Shown here: positions 6,059-14,162 of the stretch, in pieces
Layout: each line of letters opens with the position of its first letter
How positions within the stretch are numbered: the first letter of the stretch is position 1
Assembly (NCBI GenBank): GCA_043775075.1
Contig: JAYVSS010000253.1
Span: 1-16,437 of the forward strand
DNA length: 16,437 nucleotides
From: JANLQX01 sp043775075
Lineage (GTDB): Bacteria; Actinomycetota; Acidimicrobiia; Acidimicrobiales; JANYDT01
Direction: 5' to 3'
The notes under the pieces: generated by a model
Told to the model about the DNA's origin: nothing
Databases searched by the model: none
What the model saw: only the letters and a program-made list of their open reading frames with translations
Position numbers and translations under genes: made by a program

Positions 6059-7111
6059 ATGGTTTCCCTCAGCCGAACGTATCGAACCCATCGATCGATA
6101 GCTGCCCGCGTGCTTGTCGCATTTGTTCTTGCGGTCGGAGCGTCGTCGGCCGTGAGCGTCGACGCCAAAGCGGCGACGACGAAAAAAGTGAAATGCGATG
6201 CCAATGCGGGATGGGCGCCGCTGACCGGACGGGCGCCAACATTCGTCGCTGGTGGGCCGACCGGGTTGTATCTGTGGCAGGAGCGCGGCACTTGGAGAGT
6301 CGGAGCCACGAACGACCGAGGCACGCAAACCACCTTTACCGCGACGGTCACCTTCGATGCGGCGATCTCGGGAAAACCCGTCGGGACCGAAGGCAAGAGC
6401 GACATTGTTGATGTGAGGACGCAGTCCGTGCGCTTACGGTTCTCGAATTTCGGTGGACTGGACGGAGTGGCTATCGAAGCTCCGTGTGCAACAGCCATCA
6501 CCATCCAAGGGTCGATCGATGGTCAGTCACTGAATGGACAACAGGTCTTTCTTGGGTCGAGCGCGGCCAACCCGGCATCGGTACCGGTGACCGTGACGCG
6601 ATCGACTGCTTCCGCCATCGCCACCTCTACGGTTCTCGCTGTTCCGTTCTCCACCAGCGCCGCCACCATTCTTGGGGCCCAAGCGACACCGGCGGTCGCG
6701 GTGGCGTGCTCCACTGCTGCGTGGCCTGCGGCACTGAACGGGCGGCCGGCGTTTCGTCGGGGCCCGGCGGGTATCTATGCCTGGATCGAGAAAGGGATTC
6801 TGCGCCTGGCGTTCGAGGCCGACCCCGGATCTCCACGGCTGATCGAGGGCCATGTCGTGGCGAATGGCCCGGTCACGCTGCGCTCGGTAGCGAACGAGCG
6901 CAAAGACCAGGTCAAGCTCGCCGGGCAACAGGTGACCTTCAGCCTGCGGGTCGGCGGCGGTGGAGATGCCTTCGATGTGGTCGCCCCGTGTGCCACCTCG
7001 TTCAGTATTGACGCCACGATTGACGGGGTCTCCGTGGCGTCGACCCAGGTCTTCGTCGGGCCGACAGCGGCGCCGGCGGCTGCTCTTCCGCTCGTCCTTT
7101 CCCGTTCCTAA
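6059..7111 (+). CDS. Secreted protein with two copies of an unrecognised ~135-aa domain
   Basis: From the ATG at 6059 the 350-aa product starts with a signal peptide: basic RTHRSIAAR, core VLVAFVLAVGASSAVSV, likely cleavage after DAKA near residue 38. The mature part is two homologous halves, about 46–182 and 217–350, joined by an Ala/Thr/Ser-rich linker. Each half runs Cys, Trp, G-R-P/A, F, G-P-x-G-x-Y-x-W-x-E-x-G, a K-x-D-x-V stretch, then APCAT, IDG, QVF(L/V)G and a final RS. One Cys pair per half (C46/C143 and C217/C311) suggests a disulfide in each. The regular V/T-rich alternation suggests beta sandwiches. I do not recognise the family, and no catalytic motif is evident. The start excludes an earlier TTG lying inside the upstream terminator. 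It precedes secA by 195 nt. Confidence 0.85.
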   Translation: MVSLSRTYRTHRSIAARVLVAFVLAVGASSAVSVDAKAATTKKVKCDANAGWAPLTGRAPTFVAGGPTGLYLWQERGTWRVGATNDRGTQTTFTATVTFDAAISGKPVGTEGKSDIVDVRTQSVRLRFSNFGGLDGVAIEAPCATAITIQGSIDGQSLNGQQVFLGSSAANPASVPVTVTRSTASAIATSTVLAVPFSTSAATILGAQATPAVAVACSTAAWPAALNGRPAFRRGPAGIYAWIEKGILRLAFEADPGSPRLIEGHVVANGPVTLRSVANERKDQVKLAGQQVTFSLRVGGGGDAFDVVAPCATSFSIDATIDGVSVASTQVFVGPTAAPAAALPLVLSRS

Positions 7112-7291
7112 CCGGCTGGACTGGCGTTGCCCGCCGTTTACGCCGGGGTGACGAGTGGGCCAAGATCGGCCGCGTCCCACAAGAGTTCGCCGGCATGACC
7201 ATGGGCAACCACCTGGCGAATCGCCGCTGCGGGACCCTTCGATGGCGTCGGGTTCTGGCGTGAACTGGGCTCGACCGGTGACCCCCGCCGG

Positions 7292-7306
7292 TAGGATGAA
7301 CAGGAT
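7292..7306 (+). promoter_or_regulatory. Candidate -10 box of secA with near-zero leader
   Basis: TAGGAT (7292–7297) fits the actinobacterial -10 pattern TANNNT and ends 9 nt before the ATG at 7307. Transcription would begin within a few bases of the start codon. The AGGA at 7302–7305 is too close to the ATG to work well as a Shine-Dalgarno sequence. No clear -35 box at 17 bp was seen. Confidence 0.45.
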
Positions 7307-10129
7307 ATGTCGATCTTTCGCAAAGTCCTTCGCGCCGGTGAGGGCAAGAAGGTTCGGGCTCTTCAGGCGCTGGTCCCGGATATCAACGGTCTTGAGTCCC
7401 AGATGCAAGCCCTCTCAGATGAAGCGCTAAGGGGCAAAACTGGGGAGTTCCGCTCTCGTCTGGCCCAGGGCGAGGCGCTCGATGACCTCCTCATCGAGGC
7501 CTTTGCCGTGGTTCGCGAAGGGGCGAACCGAGTGATCGGTCAGCGGCACTACGACGCTCAGTTAATGGGCGGCGCAGCTCTGCATTTTGGGTGGATTGCC
7601 GAGATGAAGACGGGCGAAGGCAAGACCCTCGTCTCCACGCTGCCGGTGTATCTCAACGGTCTGACAGAGCGCGGTGTTCATGTCGTCACAGTCAACGACT
7701 ATTTGGCCAAGCGCGATTCTGATTGGATGGGTCAGATTCACCGTTTCTTAGGCGTAAGCGTTGGCCTGCTGAGCTCCGAGGTGTCAGACGCAGCAGCCAA
7801 GCGGGTGGCGTATGAGTCCGACGTGACGTATTCGACGAACTCCGAACTTGGTTTCGATTTCTTGCGCGACAACATGGCCATGACGCTCGAGGAGCGGGTG
7901 CAGCGCAAGCACTTTTACGCCATCGTGGACGAGGTTGACTCGATCCTGATCGACGAAGCGCGTACTCCCCACATCATCAGTGGGCGCCTCGCCGATGCGG
8001 CCAAGCTCTACGTACAATTCGCCTCGATTGTGCGCTCGCTCAGCCGCGATGTCGACTATGAAGTGGACGAAGAAAAGAAGCAGATCTCGCCGACCGAATC
8101 AGGAATCGACAAAGTCGAAGCGGCCCTCGGCGTAGAGAATATTTACGACGATCCGTCGGCCAACTTTGTTCACCACTTAAGCGCCGCGCTGCGGGCCAAG
8201 GAACTCTTTAAGCGCGACGTTGACTATTTGGTGGCAGACGGCGAAGTGAAGATCGTGGACGAGTTCACCGGCCGCATTCTCGAGGGACGCCGCTGGTCCG
8301 AAGGTCTGCATCAGGCGGTGGAAGCAAAAGAGCGGGTGAAGATCAAGGAAGAGAACCAGACGCTGGCCACGACCACGCTGCAGAACTACTTCCGACTCTA
8401 CGAAAAGCTCGCCGGAATGACCGGTACGGCGGAGACCGAAGCCGGTGAGTTTGCCTCGACCTACAACCTTTCCGTCGTGCCGATCCCCACCCATCGGCCG
8501 ATGGTGCGCAAGGACGAGCCGGATCTCATCTACAAGAATGAAACGGCCAAGTTCAGCGCGGTTGTGGACGATATCGAGGAGCGCCATGCCAAGGGCCAGC
8601 CGGTTCTCGTCGGCACGGTATCGGTGGAAAAGAGTGAGCTCGTTTCCCAGCTTCTGGCCGAACGCAAGGTTCCTCATGCCGTGCTCAACGCCAAATACCA
8701 CGCCTCTGAAGCTGAGATTGTCGCTCAGGCCGGCCGTCCGGGCGGCGTCACCGTGGCCACGAATATGGCGGGTCGAGGCGTAGACATATTGCTTGGCGGC
8801 AACCCGGACGGACTGGCACGTCGGGATATTGCGCAAGCCGGACTCAACCCTGATTTGATCGATCTCGACGCCGATGATCCAGACATCAAGGCCGCGCTGG
8901 AGGCGCAGCCTGATGCCGCCGAAGCTCTCGTCAAGGCCAAGGAGATCTTCGCCGAGGCTCGCCCGCGCTACGAGGCGCTCTGTAAGGCCGACGGCGACAC
9001 TGTGCGCGCCCTCGGCGGGCTCTATGTACTGGCCACCGAACGTCATGAAAGTCGCCGCATCGACAATCAGCTGCGGGGCCGCGCCGGTCGCCAGGGCGAC
9101 CCGGGAGAGAGCCGCTTCTACCTTTCCCTTCAAGACGACCTCATGCGCCTGTTTGCCACCGGAGCGATGAACTGGGTGATGGGGAAGGCCCTGCCCGACG
9201 ATGTCCCAATCGAAGCGAAGATGGTCACGAAGGCCATTGAGCGGGCGCAGAACACCGTCGAAGCGCGCAACGCCGAGATCCGTAAGAACGTTCTTAAGTA
9301 CGACGAAGTCATGAACGAACAGCGCAAGATCATCTACGCCAAGCGGGAGCAGATCATCTCGGGCGGAGACCTTCGGGCGCAGTTGATGACGGACCTCAAC
9401 GAGGCCATGACGGACGTCGTGGCCGAGCACTGCGAGGGCGACTTCCCGGATTCCTGGGATCTCCATTCGCTTCTCAATGCCGTGCAGGGCTACTACCCCA
9501 CGGCGTTCTCGGTCGAGGATCTCACCCAGGCCACGTCGAAGGCCACCCTGGCCGAGAGCTTTGTGGCCGAAGCGACGGAGGCCTACGAAACCAAAGAGGC
9601 AGATCTCGGTTTGGATACCGTGCGCGAGGTCGAGCGCAACGTGCTGCTCGGGATCGTCGATCAGCGGTGGAGAGAGCACCTCTCGGAGATGGACTATCTC
9701 CAGGAGGGAATCAACCTGCGGGCGATGGGTCAGAAAGACCCGTTGGTTGAATGGCAGCGCGAGGGTTTTGAGATGTTCTCGCAAATGGTGAACGCCATTG
9801 ACGACGACTTTGTCCGTTATGCCATGCACGCTGACGTGACCACGATGGATCCCTTGCAGGCCCCCGACATTCGTGATATCCAGCTCTCGTCTGCCGATGA
9901 AGGTTCAATCGGCGGATACGGCATGGACGTCGGTGCGATGTTTGCGGCCACTGCTCCCGGCCCCGGCGATGAAGGCGACGACGATGAACTCGTGCAACGA
10001 GTGCCCGAAGTGGTCGCCGAGATCGAGCCGCAGGTGCCGATCGTGAAGACCGATGCTGAACGCATCGGTCGAAACGATCCCTGCTCGTGTGGCAGCGGAA
10101 AGAAATACAAGAACTGTCACGGAAAGTAA
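7307..10129 (+). CDS. secA: Preprotein translocase ATPase SecA
   Basis: The 940-aa protein is full length for SecA1, the motor that pushes preproteins through SecYEG at the membrane. Walker A is MKTGEGKTLVS (GEGKT 103–107) and Walker B is VDEVDSILIDEARTP (207–221). The preprotein cross-linking domain follows, then NBD2 with GTAETEAGEF, NMAGRGVDILLGGN and the RIDNQLRGRAGRQGDPGESRF motif. The helical scaffold and wing carry WREHLSEMDYLQEGINLRAMGQKDPL. The C-terminal tail ends in a SEC-C zinc motif, CSCGSGKKYKNCH (926–938), which binds SecB or ribosomes in other species. The ATG fits the usual MSI…LRAGEG N-terminus. prfB follows after 65 nt. The secreted protein just upstream is a plausible client but need not be linked. 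Confidence 0.98.
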   Translation: MSIFRKVLRAGEGKKVRALQALVPDINGLESQMQALSDEALRGKTGEFRSRLAQGEALDDLLIEAFAVVREGANRVIGQRHYDAQLMGGAALHFGWIAEMKTGEGKTLVSTLPVYLNGLTERGVHVVTVNDYLAKRDSDWMGQIHRFLGVSVGLLSSEVSDAAAKRVAYESDVTYSTNSELGFDFLRDNMAMTLEERVQRKHFYAIVDEVDSILIDEARTPHIISGRLADAAKLYVQFASIVRSLSRDVDYEVDEEKKQISPTESGIDKVEAALGVENIYDDPSANFVHHLSAALRAKELFKRDVDYLVADGEVKIVDEFTGRILEGRRWSEGLHQAVEAKERVKIKEENQTLATTTLQNYFRLYEKLAGMTGTAETEAGEFASTYNLSVVPIPTHRPMVRKDEPDLIYKNETAKFSAVVDDIEERHAKGQPVLVGTVSVEKSELVSQLLAERKVPHAVLNAKYHASEAEIVAQAGRPGGVTVATNMAGRGVDILLGGNPDGLARRDIAQAGLNPDLIDLDADDPDIKAALEAQPDAAEALVKAKEIFAEARPRYEALCKADGDTVRALGGLYVLATERHESRRIDNQLRGRAGRQGDPGESRFYLSLQDDLMRLFATGAMNWVMGKALPDDVPIEAKMVTKAIERAQNTVEARNAEIRKNVLKYDEVMNEQRKIIYAKREQIISGGDLRAQLMTDLNEAMTDVVAEHCEGDFPDSWDLHSLLNAVQGYYPTAFSVEDLTQATSKATLAESFVAEATEAYETKEADLGLDTVREVERNVLLGIVDQRWREHLSEMDYLQEGINLRAMGQKDPLVEWQREGFEMFSQMVNAIDDDFVRYAMHADVTTMDPLQAPDIRDIQLSSADEGSIGGYGMDVGAMFAATAPGPGDEGDDDELVQRVPEVVAEIEPQVPIVKTDAERIGRNDPCSCGSGKKYKNCHGK

Positions 10130-10194
10130 GTCCTCGTAGGTTCTCCCGCTCTTTTCGTTGTTCGTTCGCAGGTTGCTGAAAGGTATGTGCGCAG

Positions 10195-11316
10195 ATGGCT
10201 TTGTCTGAACGTCGTGATGAAGTGGCGGCTTTGCGGGTGCGGCTCGGCGAGGCCGAGGGCTATCTCAAGGCCCCGCAACTCGTTGATGAGAAGAATCGAA
10301 TCGAAAGCGCGTTGTCTGACGGCGACATCTGGACAAATGATCCGGCTGCCGCTCGCTCGCTCGGCGCCGAGCTGGCAGCCGTGAATGATGACCTGGCCTC
10401 GCTCCATGGACTTCGCGACCGGGTGGAAGACGCCGAGACGCTCATTGAACTTGGACTGGCCGAGGGTGACGAATCGGTTGAAGCAGACGTGATCGAATCG
10501 ATTGCTCACGCCACAAAAATCGCCCACGTGCTCGAGCTCCGAAGCCTCTTTACCGGGGACTACGACGCCGGTGATGCGCTCCTCGAAATCCATTCAGGGG
10601 CGGGGGGCGTCGATGCTCAGGACTGGGCCGAGATGATGTTTCGCATGTATCTCCGCTGGGCGGAGAATCGCGGGTTCACCACCGAGGTCGAAGCGGTGCT
10701 CGACGGAAACGAGGCGGGGATCAACTCCGCGACGATCCTGGTAAAAGGTAGGTACGCATACGGGTTGCTCTCTGCTGAACGCGGTGTGCATCGTCTCGTT
10801 CGCATCTCACCGTTCGATGGTCAGGCGCGCCGCCAAACATCGTTTGCTGGCGTCTCTTTGACCCCCGTTATCGAGGACGCGGAGTCGAAGATCGTCATCG
10901 AAGACAAAGATCTCCGGGTCGACGTGTTCCGGTCGTCTGGTGCAGGTGGCCAGCACGTGAACACCACGGACTCGGCGGTCCGGATGACACACATGCCCAC
11001 CGGAATCGTGGTCAGTTGCCAGATCGAACGAAGCCAAATCCAAAACCGCGCACGGGCGATGGTGATGTTGGCGACGAAATTGTTGGAACGCCAACGCCTC
11101 GAGGCGCTATCGAAAATGGCCTCTATTACCGGTCCGCAAAAGGACGCCGCATGGGGGAATCAGATCCGGTCCTATGTAATGGCGCCTTACCAAATGGTGA
11201 AAGATCTGCGCACTGATCATGAGACCGGCAATGTTGGTGCGGTCCTCGATGGTGATCTTGATCAATTCATGGAATCTTGGCTGCGGTGGCGTCGTACCGA
11301 CAATGGTGAGGACTAG
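10195..11316 (+). CDS. prfB: Peptide chain release factor 2
   Basis: The 373-aa protein reads UGA and UAA stop codons. The RF2-specific tripeptide SPF is at 205–207 (RISPFDGQARR), and the peptidyl-hydrolysis motif GGQ at 251–253 (SSGAGGQHVNTTDSAVRMTH). The N-terminal coiled part aligns with other RF2 proteins from LGEAEGYL onward. At the point where E. coli prfB has its in-frame UGA and +1 frameshift (after GYL), this gene reads GGC TAT CTC AAG straight through at about 10258–10269, so that autoregulation is absent. GAAAGG at 10178–10183 is a Shine-Dalgarno sequence with a long spacing (11 nt) to the ATG. The gene lies between secA and ftsE as in many actinobacteria. Confidence 0.97.
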   Translation: MALSERRDEVAALRVRLGEAEGYLKAPQLVDEKNRIESALSDGDIWTNDPAAARSLGAELAAVNDDLASLHGLRDRVEDAETLIELGLAEGDESVEADVIESIAHATKIAHVLELRSLFTGDYDAGDALLEIHSGAGGVDAQDWAEMMFRMYLRWAENRGFTTEVEAVLDGNEAGINSATILVKGRYAYGLLSAERGVHRLVRISPFDGQARRQTSFAGVSLTPVIEDAESKIVIEDKDLRVDVFRSSGAGGQHVNTTDSAVRMTHMPTGIVVSCQIERSQIQNRARAMVMLATKLLERQRLEALSKMASITGPQKDAAWGNQIRSYVMAPYQMVKDLRTDHETGNVGAVLDGDLDQFMESWLRWRRTDNGED

Positions 11317-11358
11317 AGGTCCGGGCGGCGATGGTGCGCTCATCGGTCAGGCGTCGCT

Positions 11359-11374
11359 GGTAGCGTTTGCTACC
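11359..11374. promoter_or_regulatory. Inverted repeat / extended -10 element upstream of ftsE
   Basis: GGTAGC, loop GTTT, GCTACC form a perfect 6-bp inverted repeat 35 nt before the ftsE ATG. On the plus strand it also holds an extended -10 motif, TGG-TAGCGT (11358–11366), so it could be the ftsEX promoter, an operator over it, or both. It lacks a T-tract and is weak as a terminator for prfB. Confidence 0.4.
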
Positions 11375-11409
11375 GGTTGGGAACGCTTCTCCGCCACAAA
11401 CTCTTGCCC

Positions 11410-12096
11410 ATGATCCGGATCGAAAACGTCACGAAGGTTTACCGGAATAAGACGACAGCTCTTCGGAACATCTCCTGTGAGATTTCTAAGGGCGAATTCG
11501 TGTTCCTCGTTGGCTCCTCGGGTTCAGGAAAGTCCACGTTCATGCGCCTCCTCCTCAAGGAGGAAACGCCCACCGAGGGCGATATCTGGGTGGCGGGGAA
11601 GAACATCGGCGAATTGGCGGGTGCCAAGATTCCGTATCTACGCCGCAACATCGGGTGCATTTTTCAGGATTTCAAGCTTTTGCCGAATAAGACGGTTAAC
11701 GAGAATGTGGCGTTCGCCCTCGAAGTCATTGGCCGACCACGAAGCGTGATCAATCAGCAGGTACCGCAGATTCTTGAATTGGTTGGTCTCACGAAAAAGG
11801 CCGACAGCTTGCCGAGCGAACTCTCGGGCGGTGAGCAGCAGCGAGTGTCGATCGCTCGCGCCTTCGTGAATCGGCCGCTGATTTTGCTGGCCGACGAGCC
11901 GACCGGCAACCTTGATCCGAATACGAGTGTGGGCATCATGCGGTTGTTGGACCGCATCAATCGCACGGGCACCACCGTAGTGATGGCCACTCACGATCAG
12001 GGCATCGTTGATTCCATGCGTCGACGCGTGGTTGAACTTGATCGCGGTTCACTTGTGCGCGATCAGGCCCGCGGCGTCTACGGAACGTTGGAATAG
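11410..12096 (+). CDS. ftsE: Cell division ATP-binding protein FtsE
   Basis: A 228-aa ABC-type ATPase. Walker A GSSGSGKST at 35–43, Q-loop in IGCIFQDFKLLPNKTV, signature LSGGEQQRV at 138–146, Walker B LILLADEPT at 157–165, H-loop His195 in MATHD. FtsE pairs with the membrane protein FtsX; ATP hydrolysis signals through FtsX to a peptidoglycan hydrolase at the septum (RipC in Mycobacterium). The ATG at 11410 gives the family's normal start (MIRIENVTKVY). An earlier in-frame ATG at 11377 adds 11 residues without support. No ribosome-binding site is visible. ftsX starts 6 nt after the stop, a tight two-gene unit. Confidence 0.96.
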   Translation: MIRIENVTKVYRNKTTALRNISCEISKGEFVFLVGSSGSGKSTFMRLLLKEETPTEGDIWVAGKNIGELAGAKIPYLRRNIGCIFQDFKLLPNKTVNENVAFALEVIGRPRSVINQQVPQILELVGLTKKADSLPSELSGGEQQRVSIARAFVNRPLILLADEPTGNLDPNTSVGIMRLLDRINRTGTTVVMATHDQGIVDSMRRRVVELDRGSLVRDQARGVYGTLE

Positions 12097-12102
12097 TCCA
12101 TT

Positions 12103-12984
12103 ATGCGTATCGGGTACATTCTTCGCGAAAGCTTCAATAACCTTCGCCGCAACGTGCTCATGACGGTCGCTTCGTTGCTCACCGTCACGCTGTCGCTGGC
12201 CCTCGCCGGAGCGGCGTTGTTGTTCCGCTCCTCAGTGAACAATGCCACCACGCAATTCCGCGGTGGGTTTGAGATCACTGTGTTCATGCAGCCTGATGCG
12301 ACCAAAGAGCAGGTCGATTCGATTGGGCGCGAGCTGAAGTCGCTTCCCGAGGTGGCGAGGACGCGTTTCATTGATAAGAAGGAAGCGCTTGCCGATATTC
12401 GACGTCTGTACCGGAATCGGCCGGAGATTCTCGACACCTTTCCGGAGGAGAAGTACGCCCCGGTACAGTGGCGCATAAAACCGATTGACGCTGCCGATAT
12501 CGAGTCCATCGGCAAACGATTCAAAAAGCGTGCTGGCGTCTTCGACGTTTCCTACGCCCGTTCAATCAATACGATTTTGACGGTTACCGGGTGGATCCAA
12601 AACGTGATTCTCATTGTCGCGGGCGCACTCTTGGTGTCTGCGGTCGTGCTCATCCTGAACACCATTCGCATGGCCATCTTCTCGCGACGAAGAGAGGTGG
12701 CGGTGATGAAACTGGTAGGGGCGACAAACGGGTTTATTCGCCTCCCGTTCATGGTGGAAGGCATGCTGCAGGGCGCCATTGGTGCGTTGGTGTCCTTTGG
12801 CTTGCTGGCCGCCGGAACGTCAGCGGCCCAGTCGGCGATTCGGAATTCCACCGTTGGTTTGCTGAAGCAGTTTTCTGTAACGGGTGGTGAGGTTCTTTCT
12901 ACGGGAATTCTGTTGGTGGTGGTCGGCACGTTCGTTGGCGCCATGGGTTCAGCTCTTGCGGTGAGTCGTTTCCTCGACGTCTAG
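12103..12984 (+). CDS. ftsX: Cell division protein FtsX
   Basis: The 293-aa partner of FtsE has a short cytoplasmic N-terminus (RESFNNLRRN) and a first membrane helix at about 18–41. An extracytoplasmic loop of about 120 residues follows, with GGFEITVFMQPDATKEQV and the YAPVQWRIKP region that in other species contacts the hydrolase. Three more helices lie at about 168–190, 221–242 and 268–290, in the FtsX/MacB permease fold. The loop is of the size seen in actinobacteria. Its TAG stop (12982–12984) overlaps the TAG stop of the converging trmL gene within one CTAG. Neither smpB nor an M23/NlpC hydrolase gene, frequent downstream neighbours, follows. Confidence 0.95.
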   Translation: MRIGYILRESFNNLRRNVLMTVASLLTVTLSLALAGAALLFRSSVNNATTQFRGGFEITVFMQPDATKEQVDSIGRELKSLPEVARTRFIDKKEALADIRRLYRNRPEILDTFPEEKYAPVQWRIKPIDAADIESIGKRFKKRAGVFDVSYARSINTILTVTGWIQNVILIVAGALLVSAVVLILNTIRMAIFSRRREVAVMKLVGATNGFIRLPFMVEGMLQGAIGALVSFGLLAAGTSAAQSAIRNSTVGLLKQFSVTGGEVLSTGILLVVVGTFVGAMGSALAVSRFLDV

Positions 12985-13484
12985 CGGTCTAGCGCAGATG
13001 CAGCCGGGGCATCGATCAGCGCTCCGGTGGCCCCGATGAAGTCATGTCTCCGCCACACGTCGTAGACGACGAGGGCCACCGAATTGGCCAGATTTAGACT
13101 CCGGTTGTTTGGTCTCATTGGTATGCGTACCTGGTGGTCGTTGGAAAACTCTTCGAGCATCGTGGACGCAAGACCGACGCTTTCGCAACCGTAGACCAAC
13201 ACGTCGTTGTGGGCGATGGGAGCGTCGGAGTATGACATCGTCGCTCGGCTCGTGAGTGCCCATCGCTCGGCAGACGGGAGAGCTTTTTGGCAAGCCGCCC
13301 ATGTGCCATGTACGCATACGTCCGCGAGATCGTGATAGTCCAGGCCGGCGCGCTGGAGGAGTTTGTCTTCGAGGGAGAACCCAAGCGGCTCAACCAGATG
13401 CAGGGTGGTGCCGGTGTTGGCGCAAAGCCGGATTATGTTGCCGGTATTTCCGGCGATTTCAGGATGAATAACGACGACGTGCAC
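12981..13484 (-). CDS. trmL: tRNA (cytidine(34)/uridine(34)-2'-O)-methyltransferase TrmL
   Basis: The 167-aa SPOUT-class methyltransferase adds a 2'-O-methyl group at the wobble base of tRNA-Leu isoacceptors using S-adenosylmethionine. It shows IHPEIAGNTGNIIRLCANTGT at 6–26, EPLGFSLEDKLLQRAGLDY, the knot segments VLVYGCESVGL, and RIPMRPNNRSLNLANSVALVVYDVWR; these match E. coli TrmL block by block. Length is normal. The GTG start at 13484 shares its first base with the last base of the tetR TAG stop (TAGTG), so translation is probably coupled to tetR. The 3' end overlaps the ftsX stop, leaving no room for a terminator between the converging genes. Confidence 0.93.
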   Translation of the reverse strand: MHVVVIHPEIAGNTGNIIRLCANTGTTLHLVEPLGFSLEDKLLQRAGLDYHDLADVCVHGTWAACQKALPSAERWALTSRATMSYSDAPIAHNDVLVYGCESVGLASTMLEEFSNDHQVRIPMRPNNRSLNLANSVALVVYDVWRRHDFIGATGALIDAPAASALDR

Positions 13485-14152
13485 TACTTCTTTCCCCGGC
13501 TGGGAGTGGCCGGGCGGCCAGCGATAAGACCTCGGGCCATCGAGCGCGCCGCGAGGTCCATATGCGCTTCGTGGTCGGCGACAAAGCCGATCCCGAGTAG
13601 TTCAAGGGCAACGACACCGTGACAGAGCGACCATAGGCGTTGGGCGATCTCGACCGGGTCGCCGTTCTCGATCGAACCTCGCCCAACGGCCCGCTCGACG
13701 CGATTCATGATTTCCTCGAAGCTGCTCGATGCCACCGTTGCCGCTTCGATACTGGGCACAAAGTCGTCCACCGGTTGGAGAAACATGAGTTGGTACAGGC
13801 TGGCATTCGCCAGCGCGAAGCGTCGATACAGGCGAGCGATGGCCACGAGATCGTCTTCGTTTTCCACAGTTTCCGGGCCCTGTCGAAGGGCGGCGGTGAG
13901 TCGGGAGAAGCCCTCGCTGAAGAGAGCGTCGATGATGCCGTTCTTATTTCCGAACCGCTTGTACACGCCCATGGGGGCCACTCCAGCCTCGGCGGCGATG
14001 CGGCGAACGGAGAGATCATGAGCACCGTGGGTCTCGAGAATCCGCATTGCGGCGTCGAGAAGCGCGGCCTCCACGTCGAGCGTCGCTGTTCGTTTGCGAG
14101 CTGGCTGATGGAGGTGCTGATGGGGGAGATGAACGAATTTGGGCGGCGTCAT
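13484..14152 (-). CDS. TetR-family transcriptional regulator
   Basis: A 222-aa protein. The DNA-binding helix-turn-helix lies at about 26–73 (LLDAAMRILETHGAHDLSVR, then IAAEAGVAPMGVYKRFGNKNG). The C-terminal helical ligand domain carries LYRRFALANASLYQLMF and LWSLCHGVVALELLGIG, typical of the TetR group with a WHG-type C-terminal domain. The first 20 residues are His- and Pro-rich and are extra to the fold. It is divergent from an MFS exporter across a 102-bp gap with two identical palindromes, so autoregulation and repression of the exporter, released by a ligand, is the expected role. It is also coupled to trmL downstream. Confidence 0.92.
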   Translation of the reverse strand: MTPPKFVHLPHQHLHQPARKRTATLDVEAALLDAAMRILETHGAHDLSVRRIAAEAGVAPMGVYKRFGNKNGIIDALFSEGFSRLTAALRQGPETVENEDDLVAIARLYRRFALANASLYQLMFLQPVDDFVPSIEAATVASSSFEEIMNRVERAVGRGSIENGDPVEIAQRLWSLCHGVVALELLGIGFVADHEAHMDLAARSMARGLIAGRPATPSRGKK

Positions 14153-14162
14153 TGGTCACATG

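Noticed and set aside
7138..7347. Minus-strand frame ending IRQVVAHGHAGELLWDAADL in the gap before secA
   Set aside because: The tail looks protein-like, but most of the frame overlaps secA and its promoter, no start with a ribosome-binding site is present, and the plus strand is equally open here. Not listed as a gene.
8177..9829. 550-aa open frame antisense to secA
   Set aside because: It is a typical high-GC shadow of the secA reading frame; its residues mirror SecA codons and show no independent motif or start signal.
10185..10208. Upstream ATG before prfB with an 8-codon frame ending in UGA that lies in the frame preceding prfB by +1, resembling the RF2 frameshift
   Set aside because: The site (GTC TGA A) is not slippery, lacks the internal Shine-Dalgarno sequence of true prfB frameshift sites, and stands about 20 codons before the homologous position. 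The ATG at 10195 already gives a full RF2.
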